Shown here in pieces: positions 1 to 6,573 of a stretch of DNA of 9,252 nt. Both the position numbers and the translations under genes were made by a program. Every line of letters begins with the position of its first letter. Position 1 is the first letter of the stretch. The stretch comes from Candidatus Omnitrophota bacterium (GTDB lineage: Bacteria > Omnitrophota > Gorgyraeia > B26-G9), in assembly GCA_022013205.1 (NCBI GenBank), contig JAKLQT010000207.1, positions 1-9,252 of the forward strand, read 5' to 3'. A model generated the notes under the pieces. It was not told where the DNA came from. It made no database searches and saw nothing but the letters and a program-made list of their open reading frames with translations.

Positions 1-10
1 CCCTATCTCA

Positions 11-46
11 ATCTTCATTCGTATAATTCTATTCAGGAATTAGGGA
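11..46. repeat. 36-bp dispersed repeat, copy 1 (right end of MITE-like element)
   Basis: This 36-bp stretch recurs in direct orientation at 5655-5690. The first 28 bases are identical (11-38 versus 5655-5682), and only positions 39 and 42 differ within the 36. At 5655-5690 the same sequence is the right end of a longer element with terminal inverted repeats, so this copy may be the end of a second element that runs off the left edge of the window. Beyond the left side of the match (positions 1-10) similarity is weak and needs gaps. Confidence 0.75.
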
Positions 47-140
47 TTTGGTTTTTAGGATTAAAAAAACAGACAAATTGAGCTAATATGTGGTAAAATC
101 AGCTAAATCAATAACACGTAGATAAACAGGATATACTATA

Positions 141-3100
141 GTGCTTGAAAAAATTATAGCTTATTTTATTAAAAGGCATCTTCTTACTAACCTTATTGTG
201 ATTGTTGTTCTGATCGGCGGAATATTTGCCTGGCAAAAGACAAGCAAGGAAGAGATGCCGGATATTGAATTTGACCACGCGCATGTAACTGCAAGTTACC
301 CCGGAGCGACTGCCTCGGAAGTCGAACATTTTATCACAAAACCGCTTGAAGAGCAGGTGAAAGGCCTTGACGGTGTTTTCCGGATTACGAGTACCTCCAG
401 CGACGGAGGCGCCAATATTTCGGTTGAATTCGAAAAGGACTATCCTAATCTTGACGAGGCTTTAATGGATCTTCGCAACGCGGTGCTGGATGTGAAACTG
501 CCGGATGATGTCATTGATGAGCCTGAGGTTCATGTCTGGAAAACTTCGAAAATGGCGATCATTGATGTGGTTTTAATTGATACCAAAAGGCATCTTCTGG
601 ATATGCAATCGCGCAAACGCCTGCAGCAATATGCCTATACTCTGGAGCAGCAGCTGCTTAATCTTCCCCAAGTAAATACTATCGAAAAATCAAATTATCT
701 GCAGGAAGAACTGCAGATAATGGTAAAGCCGGAAAAATTAAGAGAATTTGATATTCCGTTTAATACTGTAATGCAGGAGGTAAAGAGTAACCATGTCCGC
801 CAGCCCGCGGGAAGCATTGAGGCAAAAAGTGAACCAAAGGTTACTTTGCTTTCTGAGCTTGATGATGTGCAAAAGCTGGAAGAGCTGGTTATTCAGGGAG
901 GGTTTGAAGGCCAGGTTGTAAGGCTTAAAGAAGTAGCGGATATTAATCGCGGTTTTAGAAAGAGTAGTACAATATTCAAGGTAAACGGCCGCGAAGGCAT
1001 TTTGCTTAGAGTGATTAAAAACAGTTCCTACGGAATCCTCGAGGCGTTGGAGGCGGTTAAAAAACAGCTTAAGAATTTTCAAAAAAACAATCTGCAGGAT
1101 ACAGGAATCGAGCTTATCTCACTTGATGATGAATCCGTTGATTTGAAAAACAGGTTGTCGCTTGTTGTCACAAACGGGGCTATTGGTTTTATCCTGATAC
1201 TGCTTATATTATTTATTTTCTTGGATTTTAAATCCGGCGCTTGGGTGGCGATGGGCATTCCGTTTACGCTTTGTTTTGCCATGATCGGCACAATGCTCAT
1301 GGGATATACGATAAACAATATCACTCTGGCCGCGGTTATTATAGTTTTAGGCATGATTGTTGATGATGCGATTGTTGTCTCGGAAAATATAACCCGCATG
1401 CGCTCTGAAGGCATGTCTTCTATAGATGCGGCAGTCAAAGGAACCGCTTTTGTGTTTACCCCGATACTTGCCAGCATCCTGACTACGTGCATCGCGTTTG
1501 TGCCGCTTTTATTTTTTCAAGGCAGGTTCGGGAAAATGCTTGTTTTTATTCCGCCGATAATATTTCTTATGCTGGGAGCAAGCCTTTTTGAATCACTCGT
1601 AATATTGCCCGGACATATGCACCTTGATCTTTCTGTTTTTAATGGGTATTTAAAAAGATTTAAGAAAAAAGAGGTCAAGGAGAATGCAATACACTGGTTT
1701 AGTAAGGTGGAAGATTATTACGAAAGTGTTTTAAATAAGGTACTGCCTTTTAAAAAGTTTGTGTTTATTCTCTTTGTTCTGCTGCTTGTTTTTTCCGGAT
1801 ATATTGTTAAAACAAAAATGAAATATGTGATGTTTCCTAATGAAGAGACCCGGCAGATTTCCATATCCGGGGAAGCAGCCGCGGAATCGGATAAATATGA
1901 TACCGCCGAGTTGACTAGGCAGGTAGAAGATATAATCATGCCGTATCTAGGAAAAGAAGTGATCGGGTTCAGGACAAGTATTGCCAGGAGCAGATGGGGC
2001 CGGGCAGTTGAGGAAAATAAATTCCGCATGAGCGTTGAGATCCTGCCTAAGGAAAAACGCGAAAAATCAGCCAACCAGCTTATTAAAGAATGGGAAAAGG
2101 ATTTTGCCGCGATTAAGGGGCTTAAAGATATTCAGGCGGTTAAAAGCCGATGGGGGCATGCCTCCGGAAGCCCGATAGAACTTATTGTGCAGGAGAACGA
2201 CGAAACCACAAGAAGTATGATTACAGAACAGCTTGCCGAGATTATGAGAAATAATCCTGCACTTGAAAATGTCGAAATAGAGCGTCCATTGGAGAATACA
2301 GAATACCAAATAAGCTTAAACCGCGAAAAGATCAAACGTTTGTCCATAAATCCCGCGGATATTTCAGCCACGCTCAGGGCCGCTCTTGAGGGAACGGTTA
2401 TTTATGAGCTGCTGCAGGGAGACGAGGAAGTAGACGTGAGGTTTACGGTTATTGAAAAGGCGAAAAAAGATATTGAAAATATCCTTGATATCCCTGTGGA
2501 AAATACGGGAAATTATCTGGTGCCTTTAAGGGATATAGTTGATGTTAATAAAACAATCACCCCCGGTTCGATCGAGAGAAAAGACGCCAAAAGGGTCACT
2601 ACGATATTTGCGGACATAAAAAAAGGAGCAAAGCGGGCGCCGATTGAAATAGCCGAGTATCTTGAGAAGAACGAATTTCCAAAAATTTTATCCGCGTATC
2701 CGACTGTTCTGCTTAATTTTGAAGGAGAGGTAAAAGATACGCGCCAGTCAAAAGGGGATTTTACCAGCTCGATAATCATGGCAGTCTTATTGATATATAT
2801 TGTGCTTGTTTTATTGTTAAACTCATTAACAAAACCGCTTATTATCATGTTGTCAATTCCTTTTGGTATTGTGGGCATAGTGCTTGCTTTCTGGCTGCAT
2901 GGTAAAGTTCTGTTCGGGTTTTTCGCGGCCATCGGCGCGGTAGGGCTTGCCGGTGTTGTGGTCAATGATTCTATAGTTATGCTGGTGAAGCTGGAGAAGC
3001 ATTATGACCGCTTAAAAGGTAAGGCATTCTCCAACGCGCAGATTGCTTCGATCTCAAAGACCAGATTAAAAGCGGTTATCCTCACCACAGTCACAACTGT

Positions 3101-3281
3101 TGCCGGACTTCTGCCTACGGCATACGGGTTTACCGGATATGATGCTATGCTCGCGGAGATGATGCTGGCATTGGCCTGGGGGCTTATGTTCGGGACATTG
3201 ATCACGCTGCTGCTTGTTCCCAGCGCGTATAGCCTGGGGAAAGATATGAGTTATAAACTGGCTGAATTTATTAAAGGTTAA
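141..3281 (+). CDS. RND-family multidrug efflux permease (AcrB/HAE1-like inner membrane subunit)
   Basis: This is a proton-driven inner-membrane exporter of the resistance-nodulation-division superfamily, the pump of a tripartite efflux system. Its 1046 residues match the usual length of about 1,000-1,050. A first membrane helix (about residues 14-32) precedes a periplasmic porter region containing the 'SYPGATASEVE' signature. A block of helices starts near residue 341, with the proton-relay pair D408-D409 in 'GMIVDDAIVVSEN'. A second porter region and C-terminal helices (about 870-1040) follow. Where AcrB has a helix-10 lysine, the aligned motif reads 'GVVVNDSIVML', with N942-D943, so the relay differs from the AcrB pattern. 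The start is GTG at 141, with a weak purine-rich AGGA about 10 bases upstream; no convincing promoter was found. The stop is 2 bp before the outer membrane channel gene, indicating one operon. Substrate is unknown; the family call is firm. Confidence 0.95.
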   Translation: MLEKIIAYFIKRHLLTNLIVIVVLIGGIFAWQKTSKEEMPDIEFDHAHVTASYPGATASEVEHFITKPLEEQVKGLDGVFRITSTSSDGGANISVEFEKDYPNLDEALMDLRNAVLDVKLPDDVIDEPEVHVWKTSKMAIIDVVLIDTKRHLLDMQSRKRLQQYAYTLEQQLLNLPQVNTIEKSNYLQEELQIMVKPEKLREFDIPFNTVMQEVKSNHVRQPAGSIEAKSEPKVTLLSELDDVQKLEELVIQGGFEGQVVRLKEVADINRGFRKSSTIFKVNGREGILLRVIKNSSYGILEALEAVKKQLKNFQKNNLQDTGIELISLDDESVDLKNRLSLVVTNGAIGFILILLILFIFLDFKSGAWVAMGIPFTLCFAMIGTMLMGYTINNITLAAVIIVLGMIVDDAIVVSENITRMRSEGMSSIDAAVKGTAFVFTPILASILTTCIAFVPLLFFQGRFGKMLVFIPPIIFLMLGASLFESLVILPGHMHLDLSVFNGYLKRFKKKEVKENAIHWFSKVEDYYESVLNKVLPFKKFVFILFVLLLVFSGYIVKTKMKYVMFPNEETRQISISGEAAAESDKYDTAELTRQVEDIIMPYLGKEVIGFRTSIARSRWGRAVEENKFRMSVEILPKEKREKSANQLIKEWEKDFAAIKGLKDIQAVKSRWGHASGSPIELIVQENDETTRSMITEQLAEIMRNNPALENVEIERPLENTEYQISLNREKIKRLSINPADISATLRAALEGTVIYELLQGDEEVDVRFTVIEKAKKDIENILDIPVENTGNYLVPLRDIVDVNKTITPGSIERKDAKRVTTIFADIKKGAKRAPIEIAEYLEKNEFPKILSAYPTVLLNFEGEVKDTRQSKGDFTSSIIMAVLLIYIVLVLLLNSLTKPLIIMLSIPFGIVGIVLAFWLHGKVLFGFFAAIGAVGLAGVVVNDSIVMLVKLEKHYDRLKGKAFSNAQIASISKTRLKAVILTTVTTVAGLLPTAYGFTGYDAMLAEMMLALAWGLMFGTLITLLLVPSAYSLGKDMSYKLAEFIKG

Positions 3282-3283
3282 AA

Positions 3284-4711
3284 ATGAAAACAAGGGAAAA
3301 ATATAAAACGGTTCTTTTAGGATTAGCGCTGCTTTTAACGGCAAAGGCGGTTTTTGCAAAGAGCGGCGATTTTGCGATTGATAAGCCGGTGACGGAACAC
3401 GTTCTCGGGATCGAAGAGTTTATTGAGCTGGCAGCAAAAAATGACACGGAGTTTGAGGCAATATTGATTGAGGAGCTTACCTTGCAATACCGTAAAGACT
3501 TAAAATTGCCGGCAAGGGACCTGGTGCTTGATGTTAAGGCGGATTACGATTTTTTTGTCTCTCAGGACAGAGAAGAACCGGAAGGCGCGGTGGCCTTAAG
3601 TAAACTTTTTCCAAATTCCGCGACGAGTGTCAGTGTTGGCTATGAGACCAACGCGTCTTTTTCTTCGCGTATTAATTCTACGGAGTTTTCAGTAGCTGTT
3701 TCGCAGGCTATCGCGGGTGATGCTTTTGGCAGATCGGCCCGTTTGCAGGATAAAATTGTCGGGGCTGAGATTGAGGTGATTCAGCATCAGATAATAGAAG
3801 CATACGAGGATTATCTGGCTGAGATTGTCTGGGCTTATTATGACTGGTACGCGGCATATGAGAATTTGAATATTAGCAGATCCTCTTATCAGGATAATTT
3901 AAAGCTGTTAAAAAATATTGAAGATAGAAGAAAAAGCAGCATAGCCTTAGCTATTGATGTCAATAAGATCAAACTGCAGGTGCTGGCAAAAAAGGAAAAA
4001 CTGATCGAACTTGAAGAGGCTTATAATAATAAGTTCAATTTTATAGAAACAGCTCTTCGTTTTAAGAACACTAAAGGGCTTATCCCGAAAGAGCCGGGGA
4101 TGTACTCTGATTTTATAATATCCTTTAAAGCGGATTTCGGGCGATTCTGGAAGCATAGCCGCACGTACAAAATGCTTGAATTGCTTAAATCAAAGACATC
4201 ACTTGAGGTCGAGAAAGAAGCAGATGATTTGCTGCCTTCTGTAAATCTGCGTTTGGGATACACGATGAATGGAGATAATTTTGAGATTGATAATGATGAG
4301 GGAATGGTCTTTGCAGGGATTTCTTTAAAATTACCGTTTTCTGATCAAGTTGACCGGGCGCAATACGAAACGGCCAGGATCCAGCGTAAAAAGACCGGTT
4401 TGCAGGCCGCAAACACGCATTATAGATTATTTAGGGACATGAGAAATCTCAGCCTTCAGATTGAAAAAGAACGGCAGCTTGTGGAAACAGACCAGGAAAA
4501 AATCAGTTTAGCGCGCTCGATATTAGCGGATGAGGAGGAAAATTATTCTTACGGAAAAGTAACTCTGAATGATTATATTTCTTCCGTTAATGTGCTGGAC
4601 ACGAACAGATTCAATCTGATAGAGCATAATACCCAATATCAAAAATTAATAGTAGAATGGCTGAGGCTGACAGATAGATTAATAGGGGAAAAAGAGCTCA
4701 AAAATTTTTAG
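3284..4711 (+). CDS. TolC-like outer membrane efflux protein
   Basis: This is the outer membrane channel partner of the RND pump, of the OEP/TolC family, which forms a trimeric beta-barrel with a long periplasmic alpha-helical tunnel. Residues 1-25 are a signal peptide: basic start, hydrophobic core 'VLLGLALLL', and an 'AVFA' cleavage site before K26. The mature 450 residues alternate predicted strands ('ATSVSVGYET', 'PSVNLRLGYTMNGD') with long charged helices (about residues 150-255 and 355-470). This two-fold repeat is typical of OEP proteins, and 475 residues is a normal length. The start is ATG at 3284, with AAAGG six bases upstream inside the 3' end of the permease gene. The 2-bp gap implies translational coupling. 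A folded 209-bp repeat begins 8 bp after the stop and may end transcription. Sequence divergence from E. coli TolC is high, so no gene symbol is given. Confidence 0.92.
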   Translation: MKTREKYKTVLLGLALLLTAKAVFAKSGDFAIDKPVTEHVLGIEEFIELAAKNDTEFEAILIEELTLQYRKDLKLPARDLVLDVKADYDFFVSQDREEPEGAVALSKLFPNSATSVSVGYETNASFSSRINSTEFSVAVSQAIAGDAFGRSARLQDKIVGAEIEVIQHQIIEAYEDYLAEIVWAYYDWYAAYENLNISRSSYQDNLKLLKNIEDRRKSSIALAIDVNKIKLQVLAKKEKLIELEEAYNNKFNFIETALRFKNTKGLIPKEPGMYSDFIISFKADFGRFWKHSRTYKMLELLKSKTSLEVEKEADDLLPSVNLRLGYTMNGDNFEIDNDEGMVFAGISLKLPFSDQVDRAQYETARIQRKKTGLQAANTHYRLFRDMRNLSLQIEKERQLVETDQEKISLARSILADEEENYSYGKVTLNDYISSVNVLDTNRFNLIEHNTQYQKLIVEWLRLTDRLIGEKELKNF

Positions 4712-4719
4712 GTGTGCGC

Positions 4720-4928
4720 GTGCCGGAAGAATTTTACGCTCATACGCGGTTTTCCCCAAAAGGGGCCGCTAAATCCGAAACTGATTTTTGGTACGAAGCA
4801 AACTCGTCATTGACATTATAAATGTCAATGACTCAGACAGTGCTTCTACCCTAAAAAAGCAGGGTTCCCAAAAATAAGCTTCGTATTTAGCTAAAACCGC
4901 GAAAATCACTTAAAAATTCTTTCAGCAC
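4720..4928. repeat. Folded palindromic element A (209 bp, long stem with side hairpins)
   Basis: The outer arms GTGCCGGAAGAATTTT (4720-4735) and the reverse complement of 4913-4928 match at 14 of 16 positions. An inner stem pairs 4768-4791 with 4868-4891, with 21 of 24 complementary. At the tip, GTCATTGACATT (4806-4817) and AATGTCAATGAC (4821-4832) form a perfect 12-bp hairpin with a 3-nt loop. Each arm also carries its own small hairpin: CCCC-AAAA-GGGG at 4754-4765 and ACCCT/AGGGT at 4848-4865. There is no ORF of note. It starts 8 bp after the efflux operon stop. Six sequence blocks are shared in order with element B at 6574-6782. It may be a foldback mobile element, an operon-end structure or a structured RNA; the sequence does not decide between these. 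Confidence 0.85.
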
Positions 4929-5021
4929 TTATAAGGTGTTAATTGACTAAGCTTTTTTGTTTTTGCTTAAGAGCTCATGAGCTGATGAGCTATAAGGGAA
5001 CCTCTAACCGAGGAATTTTTT
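4929..5021. repeat. Leader of the DUF4186 gene with 8-bp tandem repeats
   Basis: Three tandem octamers, GAGCTCAT, GAGCTGAT and GAGCTATA, lie at 4971-4994. They include the perfect 12-bp palindrome AGCTCATGAGCT (4972-4983). A related AGCTGATGGCTCATAGCTCA stretch occurs at 6400-6419. A TTGACT at 4943-4948 resembles a -35 box, but no good -10 box sits at the right distance. The ribosome binding site of the next gene is GAGGA at 5010-5014. Confidence 0.6.
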
Positions 5022-5381
5022 ATGGATATAAGTATAGAAAAAGCCCTCCAAAAATCAAAATTCAGATCAAGCTTTAAACTTACCCCAAAAGACCTGCTGT
5101 ATATAGACAGGATTGGGCTTGATAAGCTCAAGAGCCACGTACAGGATTTTATTCTAAGAAAAATAAGCCCTGCTAATCCGAAAAATGACGGAAAGCAGAC
5201 ACCATTAAAAGGGCATCCGGTATTCATTGCCCAGCACGCGACAGCTACCTGCTGCAGAGGCTGTATTTATAAGTGGCACAAAATTCCCAAGAAAAGAAAT
5301 TTAAGCGAAGCTGAAATAAGTTTTATTGAAAGTCTTATCATACGCTGGATAAACAGGGAGTTGAAAAATAATACAGTCTAA
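5022..5381 (+). CDS. DUF4186 family protein (function unknown)
   Basis: This 119-residue soluble protein matches the DUF4186 family as I recall it, covering nearly the whole small domain. Recognisable parts are 'SKFRSSFKL' near the N-terminus and the highly conserved core from P53 to H86: 'PKNDGKQTPLKGHPVFIAQH', then 'ATATCCRGCIYKWH'. H65, H72, C77, C78, C81 and H86 form a compact Cys/His cluster that could bind metal or act catalytically; this is inference, as no function is established to my knowledge. The C-terminus ends with an amphipathic helix, 'SFIESLIIRWINREL'. There is no signal peptide or membrane segment, so it is probably cytoplasmic. The ATG start has GAGGA seven bases upstream. 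The gene is isolated between two repeat elements (A ends at 4928, the MITE-like element starts at 5431), so the context gives no functional hint. Confidence 0.88.
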   Translation: MDISIEKALQKSKFRSSFKLTPKDLLYIDRIGLDKLKSHVQDFILRKISPANPKNDGKQTPLKGHPVFIAQHATATCCRGCIYKWHKIPKKRNLSEAEISFIESLIIRWINRELKNNTV

Positions 5382-5430
5382 TAACCATATTTTGTGGATT
5401 TTGGAGAGCCAGTTCTTAATCCCGGGACAT

Positions 5431-5692
5431 TACCCCCAACTCCTAGATAGAAAACACTTTTCCTTTGCTCATAAAACAAACAGGGGGAATTATATTTACC
5501 TCACAGACAGCCATGGATGGTTGTCGAGAATGCCTGTCCGCCAATCTTTATGGCGGGAGTAAATACAATTTCACCTGGTTGTTTGCTCCGCGCTGCTTCT
5601 CAAATAACTTCTTCACCTTTTAAGTGATTGTTCAATTCTTTCCAAATACTTACTATCTTCATTCGTATAATTCTATTCAGGAGTTGGGGATA
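5431..5692. mobile_element. MITE-like non-autonomous element, about 262 bp
   Basis: The left end (5431-5453, TACCCCCAACTCCTAGATAG and onward) and the reverse complement of the right end (5670-5692) match at 19 of 23 positions, giving terminal inverted repeats. Both outer ends begin with TA. Inside are two hairpins: GACAGCCA/TGGTTGTC at 5506-5525 (one G-T pair) and CCGCCA/TGGCGG around a 7-nt loop at 5538-5556. No transposase is encoded. The last 36 bp (5655-5690) recur at 11-46. Size, terminal repeats, internal palindromes and a second end copy together suggest a MITE- or REP-type element. The source transposase family is unknown, and a true target duplication is not demonstrated. This element accounts for most of the gene-free stretch 5382-5741; the flanks (5382-5430 and 5693-5741) show nothing recognisable. 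Confidence 0.6.
5655..5690. repeat. 36-bp dispersed repeat, copy 2
   Basis: Direct-orientation match to 11-46 with 34 of 36 identities. It forms the right end of the MITE-like element. On the minus strand it carries an ATG (5660-5662) that opens a 20-codon frame ending at a TGA (5600-5602). The copy 1 ATG (16-18) begins likewise with M-K-I and stays open to the window edge. On the plus strand, the differences between the copies at 39, 42 and 48 all fall in the same codon phase. Confidence 0.75.
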
Positions 5693-5741
5693 TCACTATA
5701 GTTATGTTACATGGATTTTTGAGAGGATATAATTTAGTATT

Positions 5742-6179
5742 TTATTTTTTTTGAAGGATTTCTATAAGCTCTATTTCAAAAATCAAGTCTTTATCAGCCA
5801 GGGGATGGTTGCCGTCTATTATTACCTCAGTATCGTTTATAGCGGTAATAACTACGCCTATTCTCTGGCCGTTGCCTGGCTGAAGCTGCATGTGCTGGCC
5901 TAGTTTTAATCTTATGCCTTTGGGAAAATCCGATTTGGGCAAGGTTACAACCATGTCCTGGCGTTTGGCCCCGTAGGCTTTCTCATAACCGATAGTAAGG
6001 GTTTTTGATTCGCCTTTTCGCATTCCGAGAACACCTTCTTCAAAGCCGGTGATAACCTGATTTGCTCCGAGTGTAAATTCGAACGGGCCTTTTCCCCTTG
6101 AGGAGTCAAAAACACGGCCGTTTTTTAGTTTGCCTGTATAGTGCAATTTAATCGTATCGCCGGGTTTAACTCTTTTCAT
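5742..6179 (-). CDS. FKBP-type peptidyl-prolyl cis-trans isomerase, SlyD-like
   Basis: This enzyme catalyses cis-trans isomerisation of prolyl bonds and assists folding in the cytoplasm. The 145 residues contain the split FKBP fold: 'GDTIKLHYTGKLKNGRVFDSS' (residues 7-27, with Y14 and D25 as expected active-site positions), 'FTLGANQVITGFEEGVLGM' (35-53), and 'AYG' (69-70 region). An insert-in-flap chaperone domain occupies about residues 76-122. The FKBP fold then resumes with 'NHPLADKDLIFEIELIEI', matching the SlyD signature NHPLAGK except for a D in place of G. It lacks the His/Cys-rich metal-binding tail of E. coli SlyD, as many homologues do. There is no signal peptide. The ATG start is supported by a strong AAGGAGG (6187-6193 on the plus strand coordinates) seven bases upstream. 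It appears to be a single-gene unit; no clear terminator follows it. Confidence 0.95.
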   Translation of the reverse strand: MKRVKPGDTIKLHYTGKLKNGRVFDSSRGKGPFEFTLGANQVITGFEEGVLGMRKGESKTLTIGYEKAYGAKRQDMVVTLPKSDFPKGIRLKLGQHMQLQPGNGQRIGVVITAINDTEVIIDGNHPLADKDLIFEIELIEILQKK

Positions 6180-6186
6180 ATTTAAA

Positions 6187-6193
6187 CCTCCTT
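6187..6193 (-). promoter_or_regulatory. Strong Shine-Dalgarno of the FKBP gene
   Basis: On the minus strand this reads AAGGAGG, a full match to the anti-Shine-Dalgarno core. It is spaced seven bases from the ATG at 6177-6179 and fixes the start of the SlyD-like gene. It is the best ribosome binding site in the window. Confidence 0.85.
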
Positions 6194-6240
6194 CACGAAT
6201 TTGTTCTGTTAAAAATATCTTTTGTATTTTTATAAATATT

Positions 6241-6270
6241 CACCATAGAGAGCACAGAGTTCACGGAGAA
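6241..6270. repeat. Short 9-bp periodic CACAGAG/CACGGAG-type repeat
   Basis: The stretch reads as three degenerate 9-10-bp units: CACCATAGAG, AGCACAGAG and TTCACGGAG. It resembles the widespread intergenic 'CACCACAGAGACACAGAG' type of repeat seen in many environmental bacterial genomes. It lies about 60 bp upstream of the FKBP start on the opposite side of its leader. No coding function is claimed. Confidence 0.5.
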
Positions 6271-6378
6271 AAACTAAAGCATAAATCATTTTATTTCGGT
6301 AACAGTAAGATGTTATTTTTTACTTCTTCCGTTCAAGTTAACGTTTTTGCGAGGCCAAGTCAAGGGAAAATGCTTGAG

Positions 6379-6515
6379 GGCTAATGGCTGATTGTCGATA
6401 GCTGATGGCTCATAGCTCACAGGAAAAGCAGATTGAGTTAACTGGTTGCAAGTTAGACCGTGGAAAAACTGATTTCTGGTAACTGGTTACTGAAAATAGG
6501 TAACTAATACTAACT
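6379..6515. repeat. Mosaic of degenerate short repeats (AGCTGATGGCTCAT-type and TAACTGGTTACTG-type)
   Basis: Positions 6379-6420 contain overlapping degenerate copies of GGCTAATGGCTGAT, AGCTGATGGCT and CATAGCTCAC, related to the octamers at 4971-4994. Positions 6438-6515 contain TTAACTGGTT, GTAACTGGTTAC (6479-6490, an interrupted palindrome), GGTAACTAA and TAACTGAAAA. Such tracts look like decayed simple intergenic repeats. The wider gene-free region 6180-6895 contains these, element B, and a final 113 bp (6783-6895) in which nothing recognisable is seen. Confidence 0.5.
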
Positions 6516-6573
6516 GAAAAAAGTGGTTCATTCTTATTTAAGTTAAAAGTTCTAACATAACTATATGCGGGGT

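Noticed and set aside
1..18. Start of a minus-strand gene leaving the window
   Set aside because: Only six codons (M-K-I-E-I-G) are visible, with no ribosome binding site, and the equivalent frame in the other repeat copy stops after 20 codons.
1..81. 3' end of an upstream plus-strand gene
   Set aside because: The frame is open from position 1 to the TGA at 79-81, but 26 codons crossing a dispersed repeat do not support a gene call.
78..99. Sigma-70 promoter TTGAGC/TAAAAT before the RND gene
   Set aside because: The spacer is only 10 bp, too short for a functional -35/-10 pair.
1079..2965. Several minus-strand open frames of 80-150 codons opposite the RND permease
   Set aside because: They overlap a well-supported transporter gene, and show no recognisable domains or ribosome binding sites.
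4862..4880. GGGTTCCC as the T-arm of a tRNA in element A
   Set aside because: No acceptor stem, anticodon arm or D-arm can be placed around it; the motif is explained as a shared block of the folded element.
4971..6515. CRISPR array
   Set aside because: The short repeats are degenerate, irregularly spaced or directly tandem, with no uniform spacers and no cas genes.
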